DNA of 64,000 bases, from IMG/VR virus record IMGVR_UViG_3300042371_000472, positions 28,483-92,482 of that record, one strand, 5' to 3'. Below, in pieces: positions 50,699 to 58,911 of the stretch. A program made the translations under genes and the position numbers. Within the stretch, counting starts at the first letter, position 1. Each line of letters opens with the position of its first letter. The notes under the pieces were generated by a model. The model did not search any database. It worked only from the letters and a program-made list of their open reading frames with translations, and was not told the DNA's origin. This DNA is from a virus.

Positions 50699-51187
50699 TT
50701 AGGAGTTAGTTAGAACTTCTTTCTTACGGATAACAACGCCAGCACGGTGGAGCGTGTCGTACACGACCTTCGGCGTGACTGCGAGGTCTTTGGCGATCTT
50801 GACGCCCGACTCACCTGACTGGTAGCGGACAACGATGGAGTTGTTGCGCTCCGTGTTGGCTCGCTTGCGTCGTTCCACACCAACGGTGCGGAGGCTCGTG
50901 TAGACGGTCTCAACGGTCACTCCGAGGGAGCGAGCGATACTCGGGCCTGACTCACCTGAGCGGTAGCGGTTGGCAATCTCGGCACGGCGCATGGTTGTCT
51001 GTGCGCTTGACTTACGACCACGCTTGACGGGGCGAACAAAGATGCCAGCCTCACGAGCATGCTTCAGTAAATACTGGACTTGGTTCTCGCTAATTCCGTA
51101 TTCGGAAGCGACCACCGCCCGCACTTTTCCTGCATTGTGTTCCGCTACAACGGCATTTGCCAGCGCAACTCTCTTGAATAGATTCAT
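50699..51187 (-). CDS. Protein with three helix-turn-helix repeats
   Basis: 162 residues from ATG 51187 (AAAGGA upstream). Three units share the HTH layout: VVASEYGISENQVQYLLKHA, then SGPSIARSLGVTVETVYTSL and SGVKIAKDLAVTPKVVYDTL; the last two begin with near-identical RY.SGESG. A tandem multi-HTH protein can read long or repeated sites. Its gene ends beside the longest palindrome, making it a candidate regulator of that family. Confidence 0.75.
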   Translation of the reverse strand: MNLFKRVALANAVVAEHNAGKVRAVVASEYGISENQVQYLLKHAREAGIFVRPVKRGRKSSAQTTMRRAEIANRYRSGESGPSIARSLGVTVETVYTSLRTVGVERRKRANTERNNSIVVRYQSGESGVKIAKDLAVTPKVVYDTLHRAGVVIRKKEVLTNS

Positions 51188-51272
51188 GGGTTTTCCTTTT
51201 GGTTGGTTATTTGGTTTGGGATTAAATCCTCGCTGACTGGTGGGGGTACCAGCCAGCGAGGACATTGCTTAC

Positions 51273-52541
51273 TCAGAACGGTTCGTCGTCTCCGACGACC
51301 ACCTGAGGAGTTCTGCCAGCCTGCTCTTCAATCAAGAAGGTGCGGATGGACTTGTCATTGATGATGGCTTCCACCTTGGGGCGCTCACGCTCGTTGAAGA
51401 ACGAGGCAAACACTGCCAACCCAATCTCAACGCCAAGAGCGTCAATGTCTTTCTTGGCATCCACCAGCAACTTGGTGCCGACTGGTGTTTGGATTGAGCC
51501 GAGGCGACGAGCCTCACGGAGCGATTCCGCAAGCAAGACCATGCTGGGCGAGCCGAGCAACTTGGTCTCAACATCACGGTCGTATCCCCATGGGATGCGC
51601 TTGGTGAAGCGGTTGGCGAATGCCTCGTTGAGAGGCGAGGTACCACGGTACCCAGCAGGGTTCATGGTGCCGACAATCCAGCAACCCGTGTTCATCTTGG
51701 TCTGAGCCATGAGGTACTCACCCTCGGACTCCACAGCCTTCTGACGGTTGACGAACGAGCGTCGGTCGTCAGCGACTGGGTGGAGCGTTGAGGTGACTCG
51801 CTCGGGCATCATGTTGATCTCGTCAAGGTACAAGATGCATGGCACCTTGCTGGCGAGTTCAATGATGCCGTTGAGGAACACGAGGCGCTCCACGCCATCG
51901 GCACCGATGTGTGCGACCGACTGACCGAACAAGTCGTAGTCGGTGACACCAGCGGAACCGCTGAGGGTGAACACTGGGAGGGGCTTGGGGAAGCCCAGTT
52001 CCTTGGACACGAGGCAGGCGAGCACCTGAACGAACATGGTCTTGCCAGCCTGTGTGTCGCCCTCAAAGAGGACATTGGCTGAGTAACCATTGTTGTCACG
52101 GGTGCGCCAGTAGTGGAGCAGAAGGTCGGTGTCCTTGATTGAACCGAACAACTTGCGTGAGACATACTTCTTGAGCAAGTCCCATGATGGGCGGTACGGG
52201 TCAAGACGGACATCCATCGGGTCAACGATGGGCTTCTGTGCGACGACTACTGGAGCCGACGCTGGTGCGTTGACTGCTGGCGCAACTGCTGAGGTCACGA
52301 TGGTGCCATCCGAGAGCAACTTCGGGAGGAGGTAGACAACCTCACCGCTGGTGCGACGGACTTGGATGCAACGAGCGAACTCGGTGCCATCGGGGTCAAC
52401 TTCATTGGTGACGATGACGACTGTTTCGCCCACGGGGATTTCAACCCGAGTGCTGTCGGCTAATCGTGCGCTGACTGTCTTGGACTTTTTGGCAGAGATT
52501 TCAAACTCTTTGCCAACTGTGAGGTCGCTGATGCGAGCCAT
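51273..52541 (-). CDS. MoxR/CobS-type AAA+ ATPase
   Basis: 422 residues from ATG 52541 (CAAGGAG upstream; longer readings begin inside the palindrome). Beta-rich N-terminal 100 residues precede an AAA+ core: Walker A GDTQAGKT (161-168), Walker B ILYLDEIN (236-243), sensor VGTMNP (about 290-295) and an arginine-finger region NEAFANRF (305-312). MoxR ATPases remodel or activate targets through vWA partners; that partner is the next gene upstream. Confidence 0.88.
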   Translation of the reverse strand: MARISDLTVGKEFEISAKKSKTVSARLADSTRVEIPVGETVVIVTNEVDPDGTEFARCIQVRRTSGEVVYLLPKLLSDGTIVTSAVAPAVNAPASAPVVVAQKPIVDPMDVRLDPYRPSWDLLKKYVSRKLFGSIKDTDLLLHYWRTRDNNGYSANVLFEGDTQAGKTMFVQVLACLVSKELGFPKPLPVFTLSGSAGVTDYDLFGQSVAHIGADGVERLVFLNGIIELASKVPCILYLDEINMMPERVTSTLHPVADDRRSFVNRQKAVESEGEYLMAQTKMNTGCWIVGTMNPAGYRGTSPLNEAFANRFTKRIPWGYDRDVETKLLGSPSMVLLAESLREARRLGSIQTPVGTKLLVDAKKDIDALGVEIGLAVFASFFNERERPKVEAIINDKSIRTFLIEEQAGRTPQVVVGDDEPF

Positions 52542-52592
52542 GATGGTTCTCCTTGTGGTTTGGTGATTTGGTGGTTTAGGTTTTATTACTGC

Positions 52593-52609
52593 TGTCCCAC
52601 GGTGGGACA
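52593..52609 (-). promoter_or_regulatory. Palindrome copy 3
   Basis: TGTCCCACGGTGGGACA on the + strand (opposite centre base to most copies) lies 52 bp upstream of the AAA+ start. TAATAA follows at once in the direction of transcription. Confidence 0.7.
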
Positions 52610-52619
52610 CTTACTGCGA

Positions 52620-52670
52620 TCTCCCCACCCCATGTACTACTGAGGTGGGGGAGAGACGGTATCTCTCAAT
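52620..52670 (-). terminator. Hairpins after the vWA gene
   Basis: CTCCCCAC and GTGGGGGAG form a stem around the A/T-richer centre, followed by GAGA-gacggta-TCTC. Both lie between the vWA gene stop and palindrome copy 3 and probably end or slow the vWA transcript. Confidence 0.5.
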
Positions 52671-52687
52671 TATTTGGATAACAACTC

Positions 52688-54850
52688 CTACCCAAGGAAG
52701 TTCAGAAGAAAGTTTCTGACAACTTCAGGTAGTTGTTCTATTGTGTCAATGTTGACAACTTGGTCGCAACCAACCCTGAGGAGGTACGCAGTGTCAACCT
52801 CAGCGCCAAAGGCGACTCCCAAGAACACACGACCATCACTGGCGTAGTCGTGGCACTTGACATCGCCATTCCAAACACCATCCGTGAGGATGATGACGAG
52901 GTGGTACTTCTGCTCCTCACGGTGTGAATCCAACACATTGAATGCACTTATGGGGTTAGTCCCACCACCTGGCTTTAAGGCGACTGGCTCAACATGGCGA
53001 TCAATCGCTCGCCACAACTCTTGCGAGTCTGAGTCAAAGGTGACCACGGTGCAGTCAATGCCGACTTGGTCGCAGGCTTCTTTGACGGCGAATCCGCTCA
53101 CGCCCAACTCACGACCAACACTGGACATTGAACCGCTCGTATCTAACATAAGAGTTACGGCGATGTCTAAGCCAGTGTTACCCGTTGAGGTAAGTGTGCG
53201 ACGGTACTCGTTGTCACCAGCGTTGCGAGTGCGGTATCGGAAGGCGTTGATGACACCCTCACGATGACCCTCTTCCCAAATTGGCAGGGCTGACGATGAC
53301 GCCGAGTCAAATGCCGTGCCGAGTCGGTAAGCAATGTCCCGTGCTCGGTTGGCGCCCTCGTCATCCATTGCCGTACCTGACAACTCAGGAGCGAGTTGCT
53401 TGATGTCGCCTCGGTTGAAGTCCTCGTTGATGGCTCGGACTGTGTCCTCAATGTCGGAGTCATTGTGAATCTCGTTCTCAATTTCATCCAACAATTCTTT
53501 GAGGTCAGAGGTCGTGTCATCCTCGGATGTGCCAGCGTCATCGGCGTCTTGCTGTGGCTTCTCCGTGCCACCGTCACCGCCAGCACCACCACCCTCGCCA
53601 TCATCGTTGGCATCACCATCGTTGTTGCACTTACCATCATCGTCGGCGTTGCTTGAACTCTCGTTCACACTGTCATTGGTGTTGTCACCGTCAGCAGATG
53701 AGCCTTCGCCATCCTGTGCGTCGTCGTCACCCTCGTGTGGGTCGCCCGATCCGCTTCCCTCTGACTCGTCGTCACCCTTGGCGTCATCCTTAGGTTCAGT
53801 CTTATCCTTAGACTTACCCTTGGTGATCTCTTTGCCATCCTCATCCTGATCGTCAGCCGAATCCGCCGAGTCCTGCACGGGGCGCTTCCCATTACGGGGA
53901 TGACCAGTGTGGTCATCAAACTGTGGAGGAACGATGTCCAGCGCCTTAAGCAACTGATGGAACTTGATGACAGCGACGACCTTGTCTTCAACCGATGTTG
54001 CTCGGCAATACTCCCGAACAACTTCCTCGGCTGAGACAGTGGCGTGATCGCCAAAGTAAGTGTTGAAGTTATTCCGTGACTTACGGCGTAGTTCTATCGG
54101 TAAGAACCGACGATTGATAACTAACAAATACTGGCAGGCGATTCCTTTCTCGGATGACTTGTCAATGCCACCGTTGTCGGTGCTCCAGTTCGCCTCATTG
54201 AGAATCCAGTTGACGCTCAAGTAGGTCAGGTAGCGAGCGAGGTACGGTGACTGAGCGACCAGTGCAGTTTCCATGCGCTGATCTTCTAGTATGTTCCATG
54301 CACGGCGCACACTTGTGGCTGTCTCTTGGGACAGAGTGGGGTACTTCTTGACCCACTCCTCGTTGCCGTAGCCACAGTCTGCCATCATCCAGTTGATGTG
54401 CTGGCTGAACAGAATGTGTCCTAGTTCGTGATACTGGAGCGCCTTGACCTCGCTGACCAATCGCTTGAGCGACTCAATGTCATTGATGTACACCGTGTTG
54501 CCAGCCTCATCGGCAGTGACTGGCATCGGATACTTAACGACGATCTTTGTGCCGTCTGTGTATGCCACTGGTGATTTACTGCCCACAGGCGCTTCGCCCA
54601 TGTGAATCGGTACTGAGACACCGAACGATGCATTGACCGCACGACACAGGCTCACGAGGTTGCGTATGATCGCAATTCCCTGTGATTCCTTGGTGCGATT
54701 CCTTTGGTTCCTAGAATCGGAACGGAGCGAGCCACGGGCTTTCTCCATCTCTACGAGAGCGCTCTTGCTCTGATCACGAGCGATGCGACGGCGTTCTGTT
54801 TGGAGGCGACGCTTCGCCTCGGGGGACAGGTTGATGATTGGCTTGCTCAT
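52688..54850 (-). CDS. CobT-like protein: HExxH metal site plus vWA domain
   Basis: 720 residues from ATG 54850. ALQYHELGHILFSQH (H141-E142...H145) is a zinc-metallopeptidase-type motif within a helical N-terminal domain. Residues about 335-450 are an extreme Asp/Gly/Ser linker. The C-terminal vWA domain has a full MIDAS, DTSGS (D570-S574) with a later TDGVW. With the MoxR-type ATPase it forms a CobS/CobT-like motor-adaptor pair. Its start overlaps a membrane-protein gene. Confidence 0.85.
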   Translation of the reverse strand: MSKPIINLSPEAKRRLQTERRRIARDQSKSALVEMEKARGSLRSDSRNQRNRTKESQGIAIIRNLVSLCRAVNASFGVSVPIHMGEAPVGSKSPVAYTDGTKIVVKYPMPVTADEAGNTVYINDIESLKRLVSEVKALQYHELGHILFSQHINWMMADCGYGNEEWVKKYPTLSQETATSVRRAWNILEDQRMETALVAQSPYLARYLTYLSVNWILNEANWSTDNGGIDKSSEKGIACQYLLVINRRFLPIELRRKSRNNFNTYFGDHATVSAEEVVREYCRATSVEDKVVAVIKFHQLLKALDIVPPQFDDHTGHPRNGKRPVQDSADSADDQDEDGKEITKGKSKDKTEPKDDAKGDDESEGSGSGDPHEGDDDAQDGEGSSADGDNTNDSVNESSSNADDDGKCNNDGDANDDGEGGGAGGDGGTEKPQQDADDAGTSEDDTTSDLKELLDEIENEIHNDSDIEDTVRAINEDFNRGDIKQLAPELSGTAMDDEGANRARDIAYRLGTAFDSASSSALPIWEEGHREGVINAFRYRTRNAGDNEYRRTLTSTGNTGLDIAVTLMLDTSGSMSSVGRELGVSGFAVKEACDQVGIDCTVVTFDSDSQELWRAIDRHVEPVALKPGGGTNPISAFNVLDSHREEQKYHLVIILTDGVWNGDVKCHDYASDGRVFLGVAFGAEVDTAYLLRVGCDQVVNIDTIEQLPEVVRNFLLNFLG

Positions 54851-55080
54851 TTGTATCTCCATGTTCCGTTTGGACTAACGATGACGGGAGCGTCACCATA
54901 CTGAATGGGTAGGTCACAGTTGTTGAGACCATCAAGTGCGATGTCCCAACCAATGGCATCCCATGTGCCGTTGCCATGGAAGGCAACCTTGCATGTGGGC
55001 TGGTCACTATCTCGGCTCGCAAGAGCCAGCACAAGGCTGACTCCTGCGCCGATCAGAACTAACTTGCTGAATGGATTCAT
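54847..55080 (-). CDS. Small secreted or membrane-anchored protein
   Basis: 77 residues starting MNPFSKLVLIGAGVSLVLAL, a signal-anchor or uncleaved signal, followed by a small two-Cys extracytoplasmic domain (PTCKVAFHGNGTWDAIGWD). It shares bases with both neighbours (TGATG and ATGA), tying it to the vWA gene. It may place the MoxR-vWA system at the membrane. Confidence 0.7.
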   Translation of the reverse strand: MNPFSKLVLIGAGVSLVLALASRDSDQPTCKVAFHGNGTWDAIGWDIALDGLNNCDLPIQYGDAPVIVSPNGTWRYK

Positions 55081-55376
55081 CACTTTCCCTTCTGTGCACT
55101 TGGCACGATGTCGCAGGAGCAGACGACTTCATCTTGCTCGCCTGCGTCGCCGTTCTCATCAACATCAACGATCTCGCCGTACTCGTTGATGACATCGGTG
55201 GTGTAACCCGAGTGCCAGTAACCGCCCTCGTTGAGGAAGTCGTACTTGTCATCAAGGCTGGTGGTGTCCCAGTCGGCTGGGACTAACTCTTCTTCAATGT
55301 AGAAGTAATCCCACTTCTGACCGATGCCCGAGTAGTACTGCAACTCGGTCAGTATCTCAAAACAAATCTTGCTCAT
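55080..55376 (-). CDS. Acidic hypothetical protein
   Basis: 98 residues from ATG 55376 (GGAGGG upstream, TGATG overlap). Aromatic and acidic, with WDYFYIEEELVPADWDTTSL and a CSC near the C-terminus. Such very acidic small proteins may mimic DNA. Unknown. Confidence 0.7.
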   Translation of the reverse strand: MSKICFEILTELQYYSGIGQKWDYFYIEEELVPADWDTTSLDDKYDFLNEGGYWHSGYTTDVINEYGEIVDVDENGDAGEQDEVVCSCDIVPSAQKGK

Positions 55377-55591
55377 CAGTATTCCCTCCATGTTTGTGTG
55401 GGTTCATCCCACTGTGCGTTAATTGGATTGATGTCAGCATCGGCGCTGACCACCTTGATGGTGTCAGTCCACCAACAGAGTTCTTCCGCTTCCTCGTATG
55501 CCTTACGAACAAGAGCCGTGGCTTCTTCTTCGCTTTCAGCCAGCACCTCGTAGGTGCTGACCTTGGTCAGTTGATAGAACTTCTTACTCAT
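55376..55591 (-). CDS. Small hypothetical protein (KFYQLTKVSTYEV type)
   Basis: 71 residues, beginning MSKKFYQLTKVSTYEVLAES, with a beta-beta-alpha start like small phage early proteins. GGAGG precedes the ATG. Member of a chain of coupled genes reaching the vWA gene. Confidence 0.7.
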   Translation of the reverse strand: MSKKFYQLTKVSTYEVLAESEEEATALVRKAYEEAEELCWWTDTIKVVSADADINPINAQWDEPTQTWREY

Positions 55592-55805
55592 TTGTAATGC
55601 CTCCTATTACATAAAAGTCTTCGTCGTTGTCGGGGTTGGTCAGTGCGATGATCTCTTCGGCGCTTTCCACATAGAAGAAGATTGAATCGTCAAAGCGAAC
55701 ATCAACGGTGTCCTCGTCGTACTTGCCGATGGCGAATGATCGCCACTGCGGTTCGTCGTCAGCGAGTTCGTCTTTCCACTTGATCTGAAATTGATATACC
55801 TGCAT
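55584..55805 (-). CDS. Small acidic hypothetical protein
   Basis: 73 residues, MQVYQFQIKWKDELADDEPQ onward, alternately aromatic and acidic. Preceded by the conserved GCCTGAGGAGGCAACC leader and overlapping the next gene by 8 bp. Confidence 0.7.
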   Translation of the reverse strand: MQVYQFQIKWKDELADDEPQWRSFAIGKYDEDTVDVRFDDSIFFYVESAEEIIALTNPDNDEDFYVIGGITNE

Positions 55806-55815
55806 GGTTGCCTCC

Positions 55816-56160
55816 TCAGGCGTCGTCGTTGTCGGATTCGTGTTTGCTGATGTACCTTGTCACGGCTGTTATACCTTGGACAATGATTGCTTGTTCATGT
55901 GCCTCCTTGAGAACGCTGAGGCATTCAATCAAACTGGTCAGTTCAGCAATCTTGGTCTCAAGTGCGAGCAGGCGACCTGCCTTGCTGACAAGGATTTCTG
56001 TGCCCCGACCGATGTTGTCGTTCAGGCGCTCGGTTGCCAACTTGCAGAGCGTACGGGTCTCGTACTCGTACTCGTCAAAAGCACTCTTGAGGTGTCGCTC
56101 GGCTTGAATCAAGCGATACTCAAACTCAAACTCAATCGGGTTTGTAACGGATGTTGCCAT
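55816..56160 (-). CDS. Coiled-coil protein
   Basis: 114 residues from ATG 56160 with a GCCTAAGGAGGC leader. Nearly all helical (YRLIQAERHLKSAFDEYEYE; KAGRLLALETKIAELTSLIE). Possibly oligomeric; function unknown. Confidence 0.7.
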   Translation of the reverse strand: MATSVTNPIEFEFEYRLIQAERHLKSAFDEYEYETRTLCKLATERLNDNIGRGTEILVSKAGRLLALETKIAELTSLIECLSVLKEAHEQAIIVQGITAVTRYISKHESDNDDA

Positions 56161-56197
56161 TTTGTTTGCCTCCTTAGGCGTTGTTTTTAGATAAGAG

Positions 56198-56356
56198 TTA
56201 CTGTCCCACCGTGGGACAGTCGTGGACAAGTTCGCACTCGCAGTCGTAGTACGGGAACTTCAGACCGCATGTATCGCACACGGTCACATTGGGGTAGTAG
56301 GTGAAGCCCACGGGCTTGACGCCCGTGGACTCACAGCAGTACCAGTCGTCGCTCAT
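56198..56356 (-). CDS. 52-residue zinc-ribbon microprotein ending inside a palindrome
   Basis: ATG 56356 opens MSDDWYCCESTGVKPVGF, followed by CDTCG and YDCECEL, a probable zinc ribbon. The last codons (CPTVGQ and TAA) are formed by palindrome copy 4, so the repeat supplies the C-terminus. It starts 2 bp after the previous stop. Confidence 0.65.
   Translation of the reverse strand: MSDDWYCCESTGVKPVGFTYYPNVTVCDTCGLKFPYYDCECELVHDCPTVGQ
56200..56220 (-). promoter_or_regulatory. Palindrome copy 4 (21-bp perfect)
   Basis: Core 56202-56218 with matching AC/GT flanks. It overlaps the end of the zinc-ribbon microprotein and shares a 12-bp downstream (+) flank GTCGTGGACAAG-like sequence with copy 11. 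Confidence 0.75.
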
Positions 56357-56358
56357 GA

Positions 56359-56592
56359 TCAGTCCCAACTAATGAATGCGTTGCTGTCGGGGTGGGTGTA
56401 GAACGGGGGCGTCGCCACCAGTGTGGTGTCCTCGGCGCTGAAGCCGTTGATGGCATCAATCGCTTCGTCAATCTGAGCGACGACCTCTGCGTCTCCAGCA
56501 TCGCCTGACCACCACTCTCGGTAGTCCTCCAATGCGGTGACAATGATCGTGCTGTGTTCCTCAATGATCTGTTGGGCGGTGGGCTTGCTCAT
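56359..56592 (-). CDS. Small hypothetical protein
   Basis: 77 residues, starting MSKPTAQQIIEEHSTIIVTA, helical and acidic; ATGA overlap with the upstream gene. No family recognised. Confidence 0.7.
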   Translation of the reverse strand: MSKPTAQQIIEEHSTIIVTALEDYREWWSGDAGDAEVVAQIDEAIDAINGFSAEDTTLVATPPFYTHPDSNAFISWD

Positions 56593-56771
56593 GCTGTTTC
56601 TCCTTTGAGTTCAACTGCTTTGCCAATTCGTTCAGCAATTTCAAATATGTAATCTTCATTTTCTTCCAACTCTGCTTCATCGTTGGCGTCAAAATTGCTG
56701 GTATCAACAACTAAACATTCGCTGATATCAATGATGGTTCCTGTACCAAAATGTACGATTAACTTGCTCAT
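56589..56771 (-). CDS. Small protein, paralog of the 57019-57204 product
   Basis: 60 residues. MSKLIVHFGTGTIIDISECL matches the start of the gene at 57204 nearly residue for residue, and both end in an acidic helix. Paralogs separated by one gene imply duplication. Function unknown. Confidence 0.7.
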   Translation of the reverse strand: MSKLIVHFGTGTIIDISECLVVDTSNFDANDEAELEENEDYIFEIAERIGKAVELKGETA

Positions 56772-57022
56772 GCTGGTTCTCCTTCGGATTGTTCGGGTTC
56801 AATTACTTCAATGCCACCAGTGGTGGTCAGGTCTTCGGTGATGTACGAGATGACGGCGTGGTCTTCTCCAAACCAACCCTCATCGTCTCGCACCTTGACA
56901 TCAATGCTGATCGGGAAGTCTTCAAAGGCTTCCTGAATGTCCACGGTCTCGTAGTCGTCGGGCACTTGCACCTCAGCGACAACGCTGAACTCGTACCACT
57001 GTGTGATGGTTACTGTCTTCAT
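56768..57022 (-). CDS. Small acidic protein
   Basis: 84 residues (MKTVTITQWYEFSVVAEVQV...), beta-rich start and acidic end; ATGA overlaps on both sides. Unknown. Confidence 0.7.
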   Translation of the reverse strand: MKTVTITQWYEFSVVAEVQVPDDYETVDIQEAFEDFPISIDVKVRDDEGWFGEDHAVISYITEDLTTTGGIEVIEPEQSEGEPA

Positions 57023-57204
57023 GATTGCTCTCCTTGTGGTTGTAGTTGTTGTCCAACACGCTGGGCGACCTCAATGATCTCGTCTTCCCAACCCGCGTCA
57101 AAAATCTCAGTGTCGTGGTCGTCTAGTTTGTCTAGGTCAACGACGACACACTCGTCGGCATTGATGATTGTTCCTGTTCCGATGTGAACGATGTACTTGG
57201 TCAT
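57019..57204 (-). CDS. Small protein, paralog of the 56589-56771 product
   Basis: 61 residues, MTKYIVHIGTGTIINADECV start. The GTGTII core and acidic body are shared with the downstream paralog. ATGA overlap at its start. Confidence 0.7.
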   Translation of the reverse strand: MTKYIVHIGTGTIINADECVVVDLDKLDDHDTEIFDAGWEDEIIEVAQRVGQQLQPQGEQS

Positions 57205-57566
57205 ACCGATTCCTTTCTGCTTCGTGCGTATGCCCGTCGTGCTTGTTCCCGTAGTTCGTCTTCACGGCGGTTTGTCCATGTGATGGTCTCAAAGCCATAG
57301 ATGGTGACTTCGTCAGCATCAGCGAGCCAGTGCAATGGGCGCTCCACGCTGTATGTAATCAGGGCAATGTCAGTCCAATGCCAGTACGCCATCCCATCTT
57401 CAGAGATGGTGCGGTTGACTCCACGGAACTGGTAGGCGACGAGGTCGCCAGTTTTATTCGCCACAAACTCGGCGCTCTTGAACTGAACCCATGCTGGGTT
57501 GTCAAGATCAGGGTCGGTGACTAGCGCCCACCCTTGTTGGTTGATGATTGGGTTGATGGTCTTCAT
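57201..57566 (-). CDS. Hypothetical protein
   Basis: 121 residues with GWALVTDPDLDNPAWVQF and an Arg/Glu-rich C-terminal helix. It resembles small single-domain early proteins; no known motif. ATGA overlap at its start. Confidence 0.7.
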   Translation of the reverse strand: MKTINPIINQQGWALVTDPDLDNPAWVQFKSAEFVANKTGDLVAYQFRGVNRTISEDGMAYWHWTDIALITYSVERPLHWLADADEVTIYGFETITWTNRREDELREQARRAYARSRKESV

Positions 57567-57814
57567 TTTGATTCCTCCGTATGGGTAATGATCTTGCGGT
57601 CGTTTGCTTCGCCCCCGAGAATGGCGAACTCACGGATGAGTCGCTGGGCTTCTCTATTTGCTCCCCACTGGGTGTTGGTGTGGACATTCCAAACGAGGTT
57701 CTTGAGGTCGTCTGCGAATGGATTCGGCTCAACTCGGTAGATGCGAGTGAACCAGCGCAGAGCGCCGAGTTTGAATATCTCAATCTCGTAGGTTTCGGTG
57801 GTTTTTGTGGACAT
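57563..57814 (-). CDS. Small hypothetical protein
   Basis: 83 residues from ATG 57814, chosen for AAGGAG 9 bp upstream; longer readings run through the palindrome. FKLGALRWFTRIYRVEPNPF then WGANREAQRLIREFAILGG. Unknown. Confidence 0.7.
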   Translation of the reverse strand: MSTKTTETYEIEIFKLGALRWFTRIYRVEPNPFADDLKNLVWNVHTNTQWGANREAQRLIREFAILGGEANDRKIITHTEESK

Positions 57815-57873
57815 GATGTTTCTCCTTGTTTGTTGTTGTGTAGGTCTAACGATTGGGTGTGATGTAGTTGTGC

Positions 57874-57890
57874 TGTCCCACCGTGGGACA
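57874..57890 (-). promoter_or_regulatory. Palindrome copy 5
   Basis: Exact 17-bp core. A separate stem, GGGGCTGGGCG with CGCCCAACCCC (57893-57925, one mismatch), lies between it and the stop of the upstream gene, so this gap has two hairpins. Confidence 0.75.
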
Positions 57891-57929
57891 CTGGGGCTGG
57901 GCGCCACCACAACGCCCAACCCCAACCGA

Positions 57930-58829
57930 TCAGCCAAGACCAGCGAGGCAGTCCGAGCCGATGCCGATGGCTCGGCTGTGCTCATCCTTGAGTGTGCGAC
58001 CGCACACACCGCAGACCTTGAAGTGGACACCGAACGCACGAGCCAGTTCGGGCAGGTCGTACCTGACTAGGTCGGCAAGGACAGCATCCTGCTTGGCCTG
58101 TGGGAGGTTCTGCACTGAGTTGAAGTGCGAGCCACCGATGACCTTGGCAACGCCTGAGCGACTGACTCGGTAGTAAGCGAACCCGTCAATCTCGTCAGGG
58201 TCGGGCACTGCGAGACCGACATTGCCAGCCTTGGCATTGCCCTTGCCAACGGCTGTCAGGACTCGCTGGATGCCCGTGTCAATGCGGTCGTCAGTCTTCC
58301 CGTCACTGTGGGCACACGACTCGCACAGGGCATGCCAGCCAGCCTTGAGGTAAGCGATGTACTGGTCACGCTTACCGCACACCGAGCACTTGCTGGCGAA
58401 CCGAGCCTCAATGACCTTCTCGGCATCGGCAGGGACTGCTGGGTACTTGCTGACCCAGTCGGGGGCAACCGTGGGCAAGCCCCATGTGGCTCGTTCAGCC
58501 TTGGCTGAGTCAAGCAGGCGCTTGAGCACATCAATCGCTGTGGAGATTTCTGACTTGGCGATGGACTCTGCGCCCTCGGCAAATCCGATTACCTCAACCG
58601 TGCTGAGGACAATCTTCTCGCTGTTGACGAACTTTGTAACGACTGCCTTATCTAACTCAGTGAGAGTCTTAGATAAGAGTGTGTCAGCCTTGAGAGTCTG
58701 AGCATCGTCGCCCGACCAGTTGCTGGCTGGGTCTTGAGTGTCAACGACGACTTCGTTGAGTTGCTTCCACAGTGAGAGCAAGAACTGGACTTGCTTGGGC
58801 GTGGCTTCAGTTGAATAGGTGGTGGACAT
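57930..58829 (-). CDS. Zinc-containing protein with CxxCGRxL C-terminal motif
   Basis: 299 residues. A mid-protein zinc ribbon CSVCGKRDQY...CESC (about 149-172) and a C-terminal CGVCGRTLKDEHSRAIGIGS followed by DC match a small Cys domain common in actinophage and actinobacterial proteins. The N-terminal half is helical. Probably nucleic-acid-associated. An AAGGAGAACCACC leader precedes the ATG. Confidence 0.7.
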   Translation of the reverse strand: MSTTYSTEATPKQVQFLLSLWKQLNEVVVDTQDPASNWSGDDAQTLKADTLLSKTLTELDKAVVTKFVNSEKIVLSTVEVIGFAEGAESIAKSEISTAIDVLKRLLDSAKAERATWGLPTVAPDWVSKYPAVPADAEKVIEARFASKCSVCGKRDQYIAYLKAGWHALCESCAHSDGKTDDRIDTGIQRVLTAVGKGNAKAGNVGLAVPDPDEIDGFAYYRVSRSGVAKVIGGSHFNSVQNLPQAKQDAVLADLVRYDLPELARAFGVHFKVCGVCGRTLKDEHSRAIGIGSDCLAGLG

Positions 58830-58857
58830 GGTGGTTCTCCTTATGGTGGTTGGTGTT

Positions 58858-58903
58858 CACTATCTTGCGTTTGTGGGGAGTGTCCCACCGTGGGACACTC
58901 CCC
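58858..58903 (-). promoter_or_regulatory. Palindrome copy 6 (29-bp perfect) with GATAGTGA promoter element
   Basis: Core 58881-58897, extended by GGGGAG/CTCCCC to 58875-58903, 8 bp after the helicase stop. GATAGT (58864-58859) lies 16 bp from the core and 30 bp before the next ATG. Confidence 0.75.
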
Positions 58904-58911
58904 TAAGTTGG

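Noticed and set aside
52541-52610. N-terminal extensions beginning MSHRGT for several right-arm genes and the glycosyltransferase
   Set aside because: These are translations of the palindrome (GTG or TTG TCC CAC CGT GGG ACA). Better starts with strong ribosome binding sites lie downstream in each case.
53499-53849. Ser/Pro-rich rightward frame over the vWA linker
   Set aside because: Mirror of the acidic low-complexity linker; the vWA gene continues through with domains on both sides.
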